This document shows positions 34,972 through 47,004 of a stretch of DNA of 64,000 bases, in pieces. The stretch is from Alisma plantago-aquatica. Taxonomy: Eukaryota > Streptophyta > Magnoliopsida > Alismatales > Alismataceae. Below the pieces are notes generated by a model. That model made no database searches, was not told the origin of the DNA, and was given only the letters and a program-made list of their open reading frames with translations. Position numbers and translations under genes: made by a program. The stretch lies in contig OY856413.1 in assembly GCA_963693085.1 (NCBI GenBank), positions 467,115,879 to 467,179,878 of the forward strand, in the 5' to 3' direction. Each line of letters starts with the position of its first letter. Positions within the stretch are counted from its first letter, which is position 1.

Positions 34972-37900
34972 TGTTACAATCCCAAATTTTGGGTTCTTTC
35001 GGTGAGAAATGTAATTTCTCATATTAAAGATAATTGAACAAATAATGATATGATTTGTTTTGAATCAATGGATTCTCTTCACAATAGCCTTGACTGGTTG
35101 CTTTGTGGGCCTTATTGGCTATTGGGCCCAATAACAAGGAAATTCAATTACTAAATGGACAATTGAATTTTTAAGAAAAGAAATATGTAGAAACCTCTAG
35201 AAGACAAATCCAAAGAGGATTTCGTGCCTCTTGGGTTCCTTGGATACCAAGGAGTCCAAGGTTGCAAAAACAAAGCAATAAGAAAAGAAAAGATTAAGTA
35301 AGTATTTCTTTATGAAGAAAGAAATTGGAAATAATGATAAAATGTGGAAAATGAGTGGAAAGAGGCATAAATGAGATTTCTTGGGGAAATTTCGTATCCA
35401 TGAGGTTGCTAATATTAAAAGGAATGCCAATAAGGAAAATAAAAGCGAAATCAAAAGAAATCCTCAAAAAGAGATGTTTAAATGAGAAATAAACAAGATA
35501 ATGTGAAATAATGCATAATAATGCATCTAGAAGGATAATAAGTATCCAATAAAGAGAATTTCGAAATAATGGAGTATCTTGGGATCTAAAGAGTCCCAAT
35601 AGAGAGGAAAGAAAGAGAAAATACTAAAAAGGCAAAATAAGAGGATAATGTGTTGCTTTATTAATAAATTATGTGGTATTGTTTAAAAGGATGATGTTTT
35701 CTATATAGGAAAATAGGAATTTGTGCCAAAGCATTACAAAGCAACCATAAAGGAAATAAGAGAAGAGGAATTTCGAATTTCCTATATACTCAAATAATAG
35801 AGGATATCAAAAGATTAAAGAGAGAAAGAAGGATTACTTGTCCTTGAAGGAAAATGAATCCTTTTGGAAAGAGACTCTTTGAGTCGTGTTTAAGCCAACC
35901 TATGGGTTCGTTTCTCTCCCCTATAAAAGGGGTAAGGTATTGGTTCAAGTTTAGAAGGGAATTCCATGCAGTTATCTCCTTCCCCCTTCTTCTTTGCACG
36001 CAACCCTAACCAAGAGAATGCATGCTACCCCAGAGCAACCAGGCGTCGTGGGGAGGTCACAATGGAGACCTGACGCTTCCACGACATCAGAAAGGGCACG
36101 GTCGTCTTCGCTGTGCTCTGAGGTTGGCGCACGACCGTTGTCTAGCTGCAGGTCAGCCCTGCATTGCGAAACCAAACAGGCCCGAGCCACCGCCCTACCT
36201 GTGGCCCAATGGGTACCTTCCTGTGCGGCTAAGGGCGGCGGAGACAGGGCGATGACCCCCGATGAGTTTCGGGTCTGAAACTAGGAGCGAGGGCCACCCC
36301 TAGGTCTTCTCGCGGTGGCTAGGGCGCAACATCGGGCTGCAGGAGGTAGAAGAAGGGAGGATGCACTTTGGACGAAACTGCCCCTCCGCGGGCTATAGAA
36401 GAATTCACTTACGCAGGGTCAAAACCGTCTTTTGGTTATAAATAAAGATGGGGCGCGCACAAGGTATGTGCATGGGAGTAGGTTGCCTACGTGGCACCTC
36501 CCTATTGGTCACTTTATGATTTATTTGCTAAAATCATATATCATTATTCGTAACTCGGATTAAAACAAGTCTTATATGAAAATTGATTCTCAGAACGAGA
36601 GGAACACAAAGAAATTATGTTTGAATCCTAATTTTGCATGCTATTCAAAAAGTAGTGTAAAATATCATCTTTAATGAATTAAAGACTAGGAAACCCTATT
36701 TTTGAAATAAATAAAGTGTTTAATAGGGTTTAATGGATCATAAGAGTTGATATTAACCTGTTAAATGTAAAACGGTACATTATGTTAAAAAAGGAAGAAC
36801 TTTGCACACGATTAGTCTAATTTAGAGTTGATATGCATAAGTATGCTTGAAATGTGAAAAGTACATAAAGTTATCATCTTTAATGATCAAATTAAGGAAA
36901 AACTCTTAGATTTGATGATAGATGAACTTAATGACATTATTTGGACAATTCAATCTGATATTAACATGTCGTTAATAAAAATGAAAATAGGATCTAAAAA
37001 GATGATCTTTTTACAAAATTGGCTTAATTTAGGGTTTCATGCACAAATATGCATTAATGAGCTTGAAAACCCTAATTTAGGCGAATATGTCATTTAAATG
37101 TTTTAATTGCTCAAATCCATAAACAAATAGGGATATGATGATCCTAAGTCAATTTGGGCATAAAAGACTATTAAAATGGATAGTTGAGCAATTAGGGTTT
37201 ATATAACTGGAAAAGAGTATTTTAGGGTTTGTTGATCTAAAAGGGATAAAGTTCGAGAAATTGATCTAAGAAACCCTAATGAATATTATTGAAACCTTAA
37301 TGCGGATTAGAAACCCTAGAAAGAGAATCCAAGTCAATAAAGTAGATTCTTGAAGAAATGTGTAATAAATAAGAATACATATTCTTTTCAGGATTTATGT
37401 GATGATTGGATTACTTGCTTGGATCTGCTGATTGGCTTGATTGTATATACATGAAGTATATGTTGAATAAACTGCATGTTTCATCAAATCAGGTATGTGG
37501 TTACGCTTATGACTATACCGAATAGTTTCCCGAGGATTTTATCGACATTTCCCTCAATGCATGAATTAACTGTTGGATGTCTATTTATTTCATGCAATTA
37601 TAAAGTGACTATGATTATCACTATAAATGAGGATATATAACTGGCTAGATTCGGGTCCACCTCTGTTACTTTGAAAAGGGCTAAAAAAGGGGTAATCCTA
37701 GAGCAAAGTCTAGGTTACCGTGAGTTAGAAACTGGGCTACCTACGTGTAGTGCCATGAGACTCTTTAGCATATCCCGAGTTAAGGAGTGGTCTACTTACG
37801 AGTAGTGCCATGTGACTCAACCCTAGAAACTGGTTCACTTATAGGTGGATCATGAGGGTTTTAATGGGGACAACACAGAGGATAGGGTACTCTTGGATCG

Positions 37901-38323
37901 CAGAGTTATATCTAAAACATAATCTTGATTGTTAAATGATTAATTGAATGATTACGTGGTTATCATAGTTGCATGTTTATTGTTTTCCCCACATACCCGC
38001 TTCGGATGACCGACGTTTTGTTTGTTGGCGTTTTAGGTGCATGCCAAAAGGACAAACAGTAAATCGTCACATTGTGAGATACATGAAGAAAAAAAATACA
38101 AGGAGGATTGGTTAGCGTAGATTTATTAAATGGATAGAAGTTAGAAATCCAAAATTTCAAAAGGTATGCAATGTTTATTTTCTTACAACTTTTCAGTTTA
38201 GTATGTTAAAATTTGATATTTATTATTTTTTAATTTCCGAACCTTTGATCCAGAAGTCATGGGTGCGGCTTCGACCTCTCGGTCACCCTTAATTGGGGGT
38301 TATCGGGAGGTGAGGTCGTAACA
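34972..38323 (+). repeat. 3' LTR of the LARD-like element
   Basis: It is nearly identical to 27,321-30,667, starts TGTTACAATCCC and ends GTCGTAACA. TATAAAAG is at 35,922-35,929. It has a few small indels relative to the 5' copy, including 9-10 extra bases near 37,745 (TAGTGCCATG). Confidence 0.95.
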
Positions 38324-38328
38324 AAAAG
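38324..38328. repeat. Target-site duplication AAAAG, right copy
   Basis: Exact partner of 27,316-27,320. Confidence 0.9.
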
Positions 38329-39351
38329 ACTACCACCAACCTCCTTCTATTGATTTCCATCAAGGGGAGCCTCCTCAACACAGAAACCCTAGGAACGACG
38401 ATGACCACCTAAAAGATGTAAATAACAATAAGGTTGAGACCCATGTCCCAAAAATCTGATATAGTAAAAACTAGAATTTTATTCTTACAAGCCTTTTATC
38501 GACAAAGTAATAAATGCATATTAAAGATTTAATAGTAATTCTCCAAAATAAATGAAACAATTATTAGTGTAGTATGAGATTAGACAAGAAATACTTGTAG
38601 GTGTATAACAACAATAAAAGCATGAAAATGTGAATTTCTAAGAACCCTATATATTTATGGATGGATTACTTGTTTTAATATTAAAACCTAGGTATTTTAA
38701 GGTTTTACCACTCAAACCATAAGTGAATTTGAAACCCCCTAGCTCCATATAAGGTCTTAGGATTACCAGACTCCATAAGACCCATCCACACCTCGGCTGG
38801 TGTGAGGATAAATAGAGTTGGGGCTTATCAACCAAAAATCCAGTAGTAGAGGCTAAATGACCAACCTACATAATATGGTCCAACATGGGTACTCAGGCCA
38901 CGACACCTCATGAAACCAAGTATAAAGACCCTTATCTTCATATCATATGTTTCATTTTCTTTGTCACTTATCACCTGAAGTATGACCTCGACCACACTTT
39001 TATACATATCTATATTTGGATGTTGAAGAAAACAACCTCTCATCAACCTCATATACTCAATATTATACAATTCAAAGTTCCTTGTCATGATCCATGATTT
39101 TTACAAGGTCACTCATTTGAGTATACCTCTCTAACCACTAGGATAGTTCCTACTGCCACATGTCGTACATGATCACAGTTTCACTTGATTACTTAGGTAG
39201 TTTAATCATCTATGATTTGAATAAACCAAAGAAAATGACAAGGAATACATATATTCTACAACATTGATTAAGTACAAGAAACCCTAGGAATCATAAGAAA
39301 GTCCATATCACACATCAAAGTGCACATACTTAGCACCAATTCATGATTTTT
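38329..39351. other. Unassigned DNA right of the LARD-like element
   Basis: This continues the pre-insertion sequence interrupted at 27,320. ORFs at 38,828-39,088 (minus) and 38,885-39,097 (plus) overlap and show no family features. Nothing else is recognised. Confidence 0.4.
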
Positions 39352-39663
39352 GTCATAACAATGTCATACATTTGTAAAGGTATCATGTTTACCTCCTAGG
39401 GTATATTCCTATTCACATCATAGCTATACCACACCATGTCAAATTTCATGTATAGGTCATAACAAAGTCATACATTTGTAAAGGTCTCATCTTTACCTTC
39501 AACAATACATTTCTCTTCACATCAAATCCATAACACACTGTGTCAAATTTCATGTGTTGATCATAACAAGGTCAAACATTTGTAAAGGCCATGTATTTAC
39601 CTCCAGGGGTACATTTCTCTTCACATCAAAGCCATAAGATACCATGTCAAATTTCATGTACTG
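39352..39663. repeat. Three tandem copies of a 104-bp unit
   Basis: Copies begin at 39,352, 39,456 and about 39,560, each with TCATAACAA(T/A/G)GTCA, CATTTGTAAAGG, TTCACATCA and ATGTCAAATTTCATGT. They differ by 10-20% by eye. No coding potential. Confidence 0.9.
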
Positions 39664-40170
39664 ATTTCAAAGTATAACAGAGATATTACCAAAAGAAGAT
39701 TTAGCATAAAAATGCCAATTTTAGACATGAAGATGTTATTCTTAGGTATATAACCTACGTCTCATGAAACATAAGCAGCATAAAAGTTTGAAAACATGTT
39801 ATTTACACCTTTTGTGGATATCCATACAACAAAGAATACTATAATGCCATATTATACTCAACATGGTATCAAACAACCCTTAAAAACATAAATTTATGGT
39901 AAAAACTCATATATTTCCACAATAAGGCTTAACATTGTGACCATGCATCATAATTTGAAGATAGGGAAGGGGAATCGAATTTGTAACTATATCTTAGCTT
40001 ATCAAAAGATCCCACAAAGACTTTCAACTTTAGGCATCTTAAGCAAGTATTAACCATTTGTATGATTTTGTATGTAAGAAGGAAGGAAAAGGATGACAAG
40101 GGTAGTTCAAATCACCTTAATATGATAAAAGCATGCTGCAACAAGAACACCACAAACTGAGTAGCAAACT
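39664..40170. other. Unassigned DNA
   Basis: Nothing recognised between the 104-bp repeats and the possible LTR edge at 40,171. Confidence 0.4.
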
Positions 40171-41100
40171 TGTAATGTCCCCAAATTCTACCTTCTAGAA
40201 GCCCAATGGGACTGAGAATGAAATCTGAAAATGTTAGAGAATCATATTAGAGTGTGTTGTGGAAGAAATATGTGCATACATGAATAATCAACCATAATGG
40301 TTATAACAAAACATTTCTCAACATTCAACATGTATTTTATAAATATGAGTTATTACAAATTACAATTACACATTGAATGAGAATTATACAAGTTTGAACA
40401 TGTATGTTGATTGGGACCTTAACACAATAGGTACTACCCGAAGACTGCTCACTTCCTATCTTTTTTGCCATGCTAGCTATGATCCTAAAACATACGTGAA
40501 TCAACGGACAGAACACAAGGTGTTGTGTATGTAGGTAGAAAGATACATACTATTATGCTTGCATATTTGAAATAACTTGTGAAAAAAGAAAATACCAAGA
40601 AAACCATTGTTTAGGGAGAAAATCAGGAAAAAACATATTTTTATATATCTTTTGGATGTGATTGTACTCTAAGTGTGTCAGCCACTTATAACTTCTATGA
40701 TGGCCCATCCCGACGCCTTGGTCTGTGGGGATGAGTTAACCTTAATTTTAGAAAGGAGAGAGAGAGTATGCCACTTAGTAGATACAATCCATCTCTTTAT
40801 TTATGATCATAATACTATAACCATAGTACATCCAAGAAATATTCTCAGATAAGTACAAGCAATACATTATAGCTAAGTTTCACACAAGAAACTAGTTATA
40901 TACTTGGATAAAGCCCACATACCTAAGTTTAGATATTCCTAATACATCCTGATTATCTAGATCTATGGTCATTACTTGATAAATAACAATTCCTCATTAT
41001 TAATAAAGGTGCATCATATTCTTGGTATAATTTAGAAAGGGAAATCAACAAGATCTTTAAGTCATGTAGGGTTTTGACCAAACATAGGTTTAGATTGAGA
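40171..41100 (-). mobile_element. Possible LTR remnant, minus orientation
   Basis: The plus strand starts TGTAATGTCCCCAAATTC at 40,171. Read on the minus strand, the block would end in GGGGACATTACA, a typical LTR 3' edge, preceded by a CATACGTGAATC/TTTTAGGATC stretch reminiscent of the U5 of the solo LTR at 52,589. The other edge, a partner LTR and a target duplication were not found. Treat as a weak call. Confidence 0.25.
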
Positions 41101-41800
41101 TTAAATACAACATGTATTTTTCTACTGATCAAGAGATCATACTAAGGGTTTGATCACATTATCATATTTTTTTGATGATTGGTCTATTTTCTAGAATTAA
41201 ATGAGTTTAAAATCTTGTAATTAGTCTTTGTTAAGGAAGGACCTAGTGTTTAGGTATACTACTAAAATTAGATTTCAAAGATGGGATTCAATCATCATTA
41301 GAGTTCTACAAGAAATTTATCATAATAAATATCAATTGTATATTAATTGTTTCATTTAATTGACCCTAAATAGGACTATTAACATCTAAAGTAAATATTC
41401 ATAATTAGTAAGGCTCAAGAGTCTAATCATGGAGTCCTATAAAAAGTGCAATTTTGTAAATTGCATAGTATTTTTGGGGAATTTATAGGACATAATAGCT
41501 ATTTATAACTATAAATCTAAGTTGAGGTAAAATAAAAAACAAGAAGAAATGAATTTCCTCATCTAGAAGAGATGGGCGGTCAGATTCTTGGCTCAGAAGC
41601 CCCAGATCTAGTCATGTGCCCCCACACTAGTGCACATCCTTCTTCCCAGTCGAGTCTCTTGGTGGGGCTATGGTTTCCGGGTCCATCTATGACCCGATCA
41701 ATCCACTCGCCTGAGTGGTCGTTCTCCCATCCCCAAACCTCTGAGGAAACCCCTTCAGACAGACAGAAGCATACTTCTATAGTGATTGATTCTGGAGAGT
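41101..41800. other. Unassigned DNA, GC-richer at its right end
   Basis: The stretch 41,570-41,800 is less AT-rich and has a plus-strand ORF (41,572-41,895), but the ORF runs antisense into the copia relic and has no recognised domain. It may be degraded copia pol read from the other strand. Confidence 0.35.
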
Positions 41801-41802
41801 TC

Positions 41803-42480
41803 TCATGCAGTCACTCCTTTAAGAAAACAAGGATGAAGGGTCCTTCTCAACTCATAAAGCATCAAGGCAACCATGATAGTATGTATGAGTCTTAATATAT
41901 CACAATCTCTCTCGTTGTTACAAGTGAAATGGGTCTTAGCCATCTCACCCATCAACCAGGATTCACATGTCTCTATCAATTCAAAATCAAAAGAGTCCAT
42001 ATAACCATCTTTATGGAGTCTAGATATGTGATTCATATTTATGTGCCTTAGATGATGATGCCAAAGGTATGTTTTGTTTGAGTTGTTGAGATTTGGTCTT
42101 TTGTTATTAACATTATATACATTTATCTTTAGATCTAACAAGTAAAGAACATAAGACATAGCGACACTGTCATAAAAGATCCCGTCTTTTGAAATAGAAC
42201 ATCGACCACTTTTAATATGGAATTCAAATGCATCCTTGTATAAACAAGATATGGAAATGATGTTTCTATTTATAGCAGGTACATAATAGAAATTCTTTAA
42301 CTCTATTACAAGCCTCATGGGCAGAGATATACTATATGTTCTAACTACACTGGCCACAACTATTGCGCCATTTGCAACTCACAGTTCCACCTCGCCCTTT
42401 CCTGAAGGCCTACTTCCTTTCAGATCGTGCATATGAGAATATATGTGAGACCCACATCTTGTATCAAACACCTAAGATGA
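41803..42480 (-). pseudogene. Ty1/copia protease and pre-integrase domain
   Basis: Read leftward from about 42,480, the remnant includes the aspartic protease site, where the family's DTG is now DTR (FDTRCGSHI, about 42,455-42,480) after an in-frame stop. It continues ELKNFYYVPAINRNIIS and ISCL, and then the gag_pre-integrase block YLWHHHLRHIN with SRLHKDGYMDSFDFE and a CES motif (about 41,950-42,090). The catalytic integrase core, reverse transcriptase and RNase H should follow but are absent: homology fades at about 41,890. The Gly-to-Arg change and the stop mean the protease is inactive. Identification rests on the linear order of copia-specific phrases. Confidence 0.88.
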
Positions 42481-42759
42481 TGAAGTAGATATATTTATCT
42501 CAATAATGTATATACCTAAAGTGGAGATCACCATCCCCATCTTCTTCTTCCTAAAAGCCTTCAAGTATAAAGGATGAGTTCCTCTTGTACTTTTCTTTCT
42601 CCTTATCTTAAGTGTTGAAGAATTGGACTTGGGCTTGACTACAAAAATATTCTTGATCTTTCTCTAATCCTTGGACTCAACCCCACTGATCACCATTACG
42701 GGCTTGTCCTTATTCACTTTTGCTTCACCATGAATCAACATGGCAATCAATTTTGACAT

Positions 42760-43281
42760 CTATCCAACCGAATTACTCACATGATAACATGCAATAAAAT
42801 GGCTATATGATTTTGGCATAGTCTTTAGAATCATACCAGTAGACAACTCTTGACTCAAGGTGAATCCCACCTCTTCAAGATGATACACATATCCAATCAT
42901 ATCGAGCACATGTTCTTCTACCGAGGTTCCCTCTGTCAGCTTTGACTCAAGAAAAACCTTTAAGATAGTGTCCCTTTCTTGTCTGTTAAGAGCAAGAGTT
43001 ACCTTCTTAGGATGTATCACAATATCAAGAACACTCATGTCCTCATATTTCTCATGCAACTCATAGTTCATGCATCTTAGAATAAGGTACTTTATCTCTA
43101 AGGCATCATTGGCATGGTTCCAGTAAGCATCCACTTGTTCCCTAGGTGCATCAGGAGGAGGTATTTGAGGTAGTGGTTTGTCAAGGACGTAGAGCTTGAA
43201 CTCTTCATTGAGAACACTTCTTAAAGTCCAAAACCAATCGTGGAAATTTCTCCCGTCAAGTTTGTCCTTCTTTAGGTACAA
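42760..43281 (-). pseudogene. Ty1/copia gag fragment
   Basis: A 173-residue frame on the minus strand reads LDGRNFHDWFWTLRSVL, then LYVLDKPLPQIPPPDAP, then the helical capsid region, matching copia-type gag of the large plant family whose gag starts with L(D/N)GxNFxxW. The frame ends at TAG/TGA near 42,760. The linker to protease (42,480-42,760) still shows basic KPVMV- and FRKKKMG-type segments, but no intact CCHC knuckle is visible. It is collinear with the protease relic at 41,803-42,480, so both are parts of one copia element on the minus strand. Confidence 0.88.
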
Positions 43282-44080
43282 TCACAAATCAAATTTGTTT
43301 GTCATTTGTTCTATAAGAGAAAAATTTTATGTGTCAAAAACCATTTTTGATTTGATTTGATTTGAAAAAAATGATGATATTAATTAGGCCAATTTGAAAA
43401 AAATTGATGATATTAATTAGGCCTTTTATTATTATCACTCCCACTATTTTATTCAAATTGATAGTCCTCCATATCAATTCAGAATATTACAGTGTACAAT
43501 ATTCTAGTGGACCAGATCCAATACAATTCATATGTGGCCCGATCAACACCGTAAACACAATCAACCATCAAGGTAGGCAACTTTTCCAATTGCATCATAT
43601 GCAATTATAGATAGATGATATGTGCAACCCTTTGCCATAATCATTTGCATGCCTCTAGACCCAGATGCTGTAAGAATCACGAGCCAAGTCTGACCCACAA
43701 GTAGGCATGATAGTAATGCACCCTACAGAGGCGACACCTATACTATTACCATCAAACTTCCACAAGATGGACGACACACCCCATGGAGGCAGAACCTATG
43801 CTTCGTCAATCACGTTTTTCATGTGTGTCTCTTTTGGAAAGCATCTAAAACTTTATATTTTATTTGAGGGAATGTGTATTTATAGGTATATACATATACT
43901 CTATCCAATCACCACATATATAGTACGTATCATATTCATGCTATATCCTACAATAAAAAGATGCAATAAACAAAAGAAATGGTTATGGCCATCCTAATGT
44001 AATCCCTTGGAGCCACAAAGAATTATGGTCATCTAGGTCTACAACACATGCATAAACCTATTGTTGATGAAGATCTATGA
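43282..44080. other. Unassigned leader region of the copia relic
   Basis: This lies upstream of copia gag. A short direct repeat TTGAAAAAAATGATGATATTAATTAGGCC-like pair lies at about 43,360-43,422. ORFs 43,404-43,610 and 43,707-43,997 show no domain. No LTR edge or primer site is convincing here. Confidence 0.4.
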
Positions 44081-44095
44081 TTGCCAATTTGGGTT

Positions 44096-44120
44096 GATCG
44101 GTTCAACCCTTGAACCGATC
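44096..44120. repeat. Perfect 11-bp inverted repeat
   Basis: GATCGGTTCAA and its reverse complement TTGAACCGATC are separated by CCC. Further GATCGGT(T/C) motifs occur nearby at about 44,115 and 44,200. Confidence 0.9.
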
Positions 44121-44450
44121 GGCTCATCTTTTGGCTGGTTGTTAGGCCATCTCACCAGTCATCTGGCACTTTTGCCCACCATCGGCTGGCTCCTCCAGCA
44201 GATCGGTCAAGTTCACCAGACGACCAATTCGACTTGTCCACCATGTCCTCAAAGGTCCTTTAGTTGGTCAGCTCATCTTTGGGACATATTCAAATTTGTC
44301 ATAACATAAAGTAAATTATCATATTTTACATGAATATAAAGAAACCTCAAGTTATATTTGACGGTGGCAAGGGTAGGAAAGAACTAACTTTACATTGGGA
44401 AGATAAGATAGAGGATCGGTACATAGACTGAGATAAATAGGTAAACCAAC

Positions 44451-44582
44451 CACACAACCATGCACAAAACATAGGGATTATTGGCCATAACCATGCTACA
44501 CATCCACTATCAAAACCACACAACCATGCACAAAACATAGGGATTATTGGCCATAACCGTGCTACACATCCACTATCAAAAC
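44451..44582. repeat. 66-bp unit duplicated in tandem
   Basis: 44,451-44,516 and 44,517-44,582 are almost identical (one A/G difference seen, CCATGC against CCGTGC). The ORF across it (44,347-44,601, minus) shows the duplication as a repeated peptide and is not a gene. Confidence 0.95.
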
Positions 44583-44624
44583 TTATTTTAGGGAAATGCA
44601 TGTAAATGGCATATATACATATAT

Positions 44625-44627
<3 letters not shown>

Positions 44628-44666
<39 letters not shown>
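44628..44666. repeat. (TA)n microsatellite
   Basis: About 19 TA units. Confidence 0.95.
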
Positions 44667-44668
<2 letters not shown>

Positions 44669-46450
44669 TTTGGAATTATCATAGTGTTTGGATTTGACAA
44701 GAGTATTATTCACATGACATGCAATCATAAAACAATAAAACCAAAATCCAACCATATTGATTATCCGTTAATATAGTAAATTGATGTTGCATCTGATACT
44801 GCTTTAGGGAAATAAGGCCACAAAGCAGGCAACAGAAACTAAAATTTATCTGCCTTATCTCCTTTAATCAGAAGATTGTGTCAATAACTAAAATACATGA
44901 AGGATGGTTTATAGGATATACCTAGTCCCGAAGAAAGTCCAAAAACAATCCTCATCATTGTAGATGCACAACTCTAAATCCTAGTTGCTCTGGGACATGT
45001 ATGACTATTGCGCCACCTGGATGCACCACATACTACAACCATGAATGTAATCTTCTTCAAAAGATCCTCTTATCATAAACTACTGGTTGACTTTGTCCTC
45101 CAAGAAATAGAAAATGACCTCCCGCCTCTATGGTAGTCCACACAGACCTCCTAGAACTCCTCTCGTCCTAATAAAACAATTAGGAAAGATTTGTCCTTCT
45201 TTGTTGGTGTACTAGTCACCGATTTGCTATCCCACGACAACAATCTCATTTTCTAAGTCCCTTGTTGTTCCTTTGTAGTTGGGTAGAACATACTCGGGCT
45301 CTTGTGGTTCCACAAGAAGAGAGGACAATGTTTTCTAGAACAACTATTTCTCAATTGTCTGTGTTGTACTCTGAAAAGCCCCCAATTTCCCCTATTTATA
45401 GGAGGGGTTGGGGTCCAGTTTCCCAGTCCATGTGAGAGTGGAAAGGACTAAAAGATCTAAAATTTTCACAACAATTATAGAATTTTCACAACCTGCGACA
45501 ACCAAAATGGTCATCTTGCAAGCGAGACGATTGTATCATACTATGAGCCAGTCATTTTGTAGTTTCCCAGTTGTACACAAATTTGGCAAATCAATTCCCA
45601 TCAATGTTAGACATTGATTTCCTTGTGCAAGAAGTATTACTCAAGCGAAATGAGTAGGGAAAAGTATAGAACCTTCCCCCGATCAAACTGGACCATCTCT
45701 CCCAGGAGAGATGGCTGTCTTGGTCACCTAGATAGTCATCTGGTGACCCGGGTTGAATCAGTTTGGTTGGATCAGTTCACTCCTTTAGCCAAATTCAATA
45801 CTAAATAAGCCTGACACCTAGGCGTCTGTCTGAACTCTTGAGATGACCATTTGTCACTTCCAGACAGCTATCTCAACACTTGAGATGGGAGTTTGGAGGT
45901 GTTGTCATCCTATTTTTTTCCTTTATCAAATACCTAAACACTTTAGTACTTAATTCAACTTTCATTTGAGATATGAACTCCCATTCTAGGTCAAGACCTA
46001 TGTGTGTGACTTTATAGGTCCCATATTATGTTAACAATGAATGTCCATAAAAACTTATGACATTACAAGCAATGAGTGGTGCCTGATCGCACATCAATGC
46101 TACCCAAGTGAATGGAAAGTTGGAGAACAACTTCAACCTACAATTTGTGTATGGTGTTACAATGTTTGTATAGTTCCTTTGTCACTGATGGCCAGATTGA
46201 ACTAGAGGTATGGAGTAGTCACCCTCATTATTATTCAATATTGTTTCTTGAACCAAGAGAATATTGTCTGAGATATATGTAAGCTCAATATCACATATTG
46301 ACTCACATGTACATGGCCATGCTTTTCTCAATCTCGCTAATCAAGAGGCCTAGGACATCACAATCCCATAGGAGGGAAAAATCCCATATCTATCACTCAC
46401 AGTCAATCCCCATGTGTCAAAGGAACCCAATAATCAATGTTATAACAACC

Positions 46451-47004
46451 CATGTTTCATGATTGTGTTTGATGATGTCAAAGTGTACCCAACGACATGT
46501 GTTAAGTGCAGTAATTTTAGGTCTAAGAACCATAATCACCGCCATCATTGTGAGAGATAACTATGACTTCCATGATGGTGGCTTCCATGTGTCAGTCTCA
46601 TGGTGATCTTGTCTGATACACTATTCTCTAATATGTATCTATGTGCTTGGTTTGATATCGCCATATCATGACTAATCATCAACTAACTCACTCTCTAATC
46701 TTATGTGTTATCGTTGTCTATAAACCTTCCATAATAACAACTGATCAGGGACATAGTGATAATATGTACTCTTAACATCTGTATGATCTCATCCACAAGG
46801 TTAGTAACATGAATACATACATCATTGAGTAATATGATTCTCTAGACATTTATAATGTTACATCATTTTCTCATAACAAAATTAAACATAATAAATTGTA
46901 AGGTTGCCTTTATTAATAATCAAATCATTTTTACATGATATGTCATTACAATCATCACATGATTGGCTCTTACGACATACATAACCAACAAAATAGACTA
47001 ACAT
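46451..47004. other. Unassigned DNA
   Basis: Nothing recognised between the LTR-like block and the gypsy relic. Confidence 0.4.

Larger units (their letters stand above)
27321..38323 (+). mobile_element. Non-autonomous Ty3/gypsy LARD-like element, 11.0 kb
   Basis: LTRs of 3,347 and 3,352 bp flank a 4.3-kb interior with no open gag or pol. The insertion is bounded by an exact AAAAG duplication, has a perfect tRNA-iMet primer site, and has a purine tract before the 3' LTR. The LTRs differ by only about 1-2% by eye, so insertion is recent. Yet interior pol traces are heavily decayed, so the decay preceded the last transposition. That fits a large retrotransposon derivative mobilised by proteins of an intact relative. 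Interior remnants of the pol C-terminus (HVSNLEHYV-type, KVLW) suggest Tekay/Del-type Ty3/gypsy ancestry. Confidence 0.92.
44081..46450 (-). promoter_or_regulatory. LTR-like, palindrome-rich promoter block, minus strand
   Basis: On the minus strand a TATAAATAGG box lies at about 45,391-45,400, followed leftward by leader-like DNA. Upstream (right) is palindrome-rich DNA: CCATCTCTCC-CA-GGAGAGATGG at about 45,690 and GGTCACC...GGTGACC just after. A TATCAGATGC-like primer-site candidate (minus) lies near 44,785, and a possible LTR start TGTTATAACATTG (minus) near 46,445. Position and orientation suit the 5' LTR of the copia relic, but no second LTR or target duplication is present. Inference only. 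Confidence 0.35.

Noticed and set aside
41572..41895. A 107-codon plus-strand frame in GC-richer DNA
   Set aside because: It overlaps the copia relic on the opposite strand and has no recognised domain.
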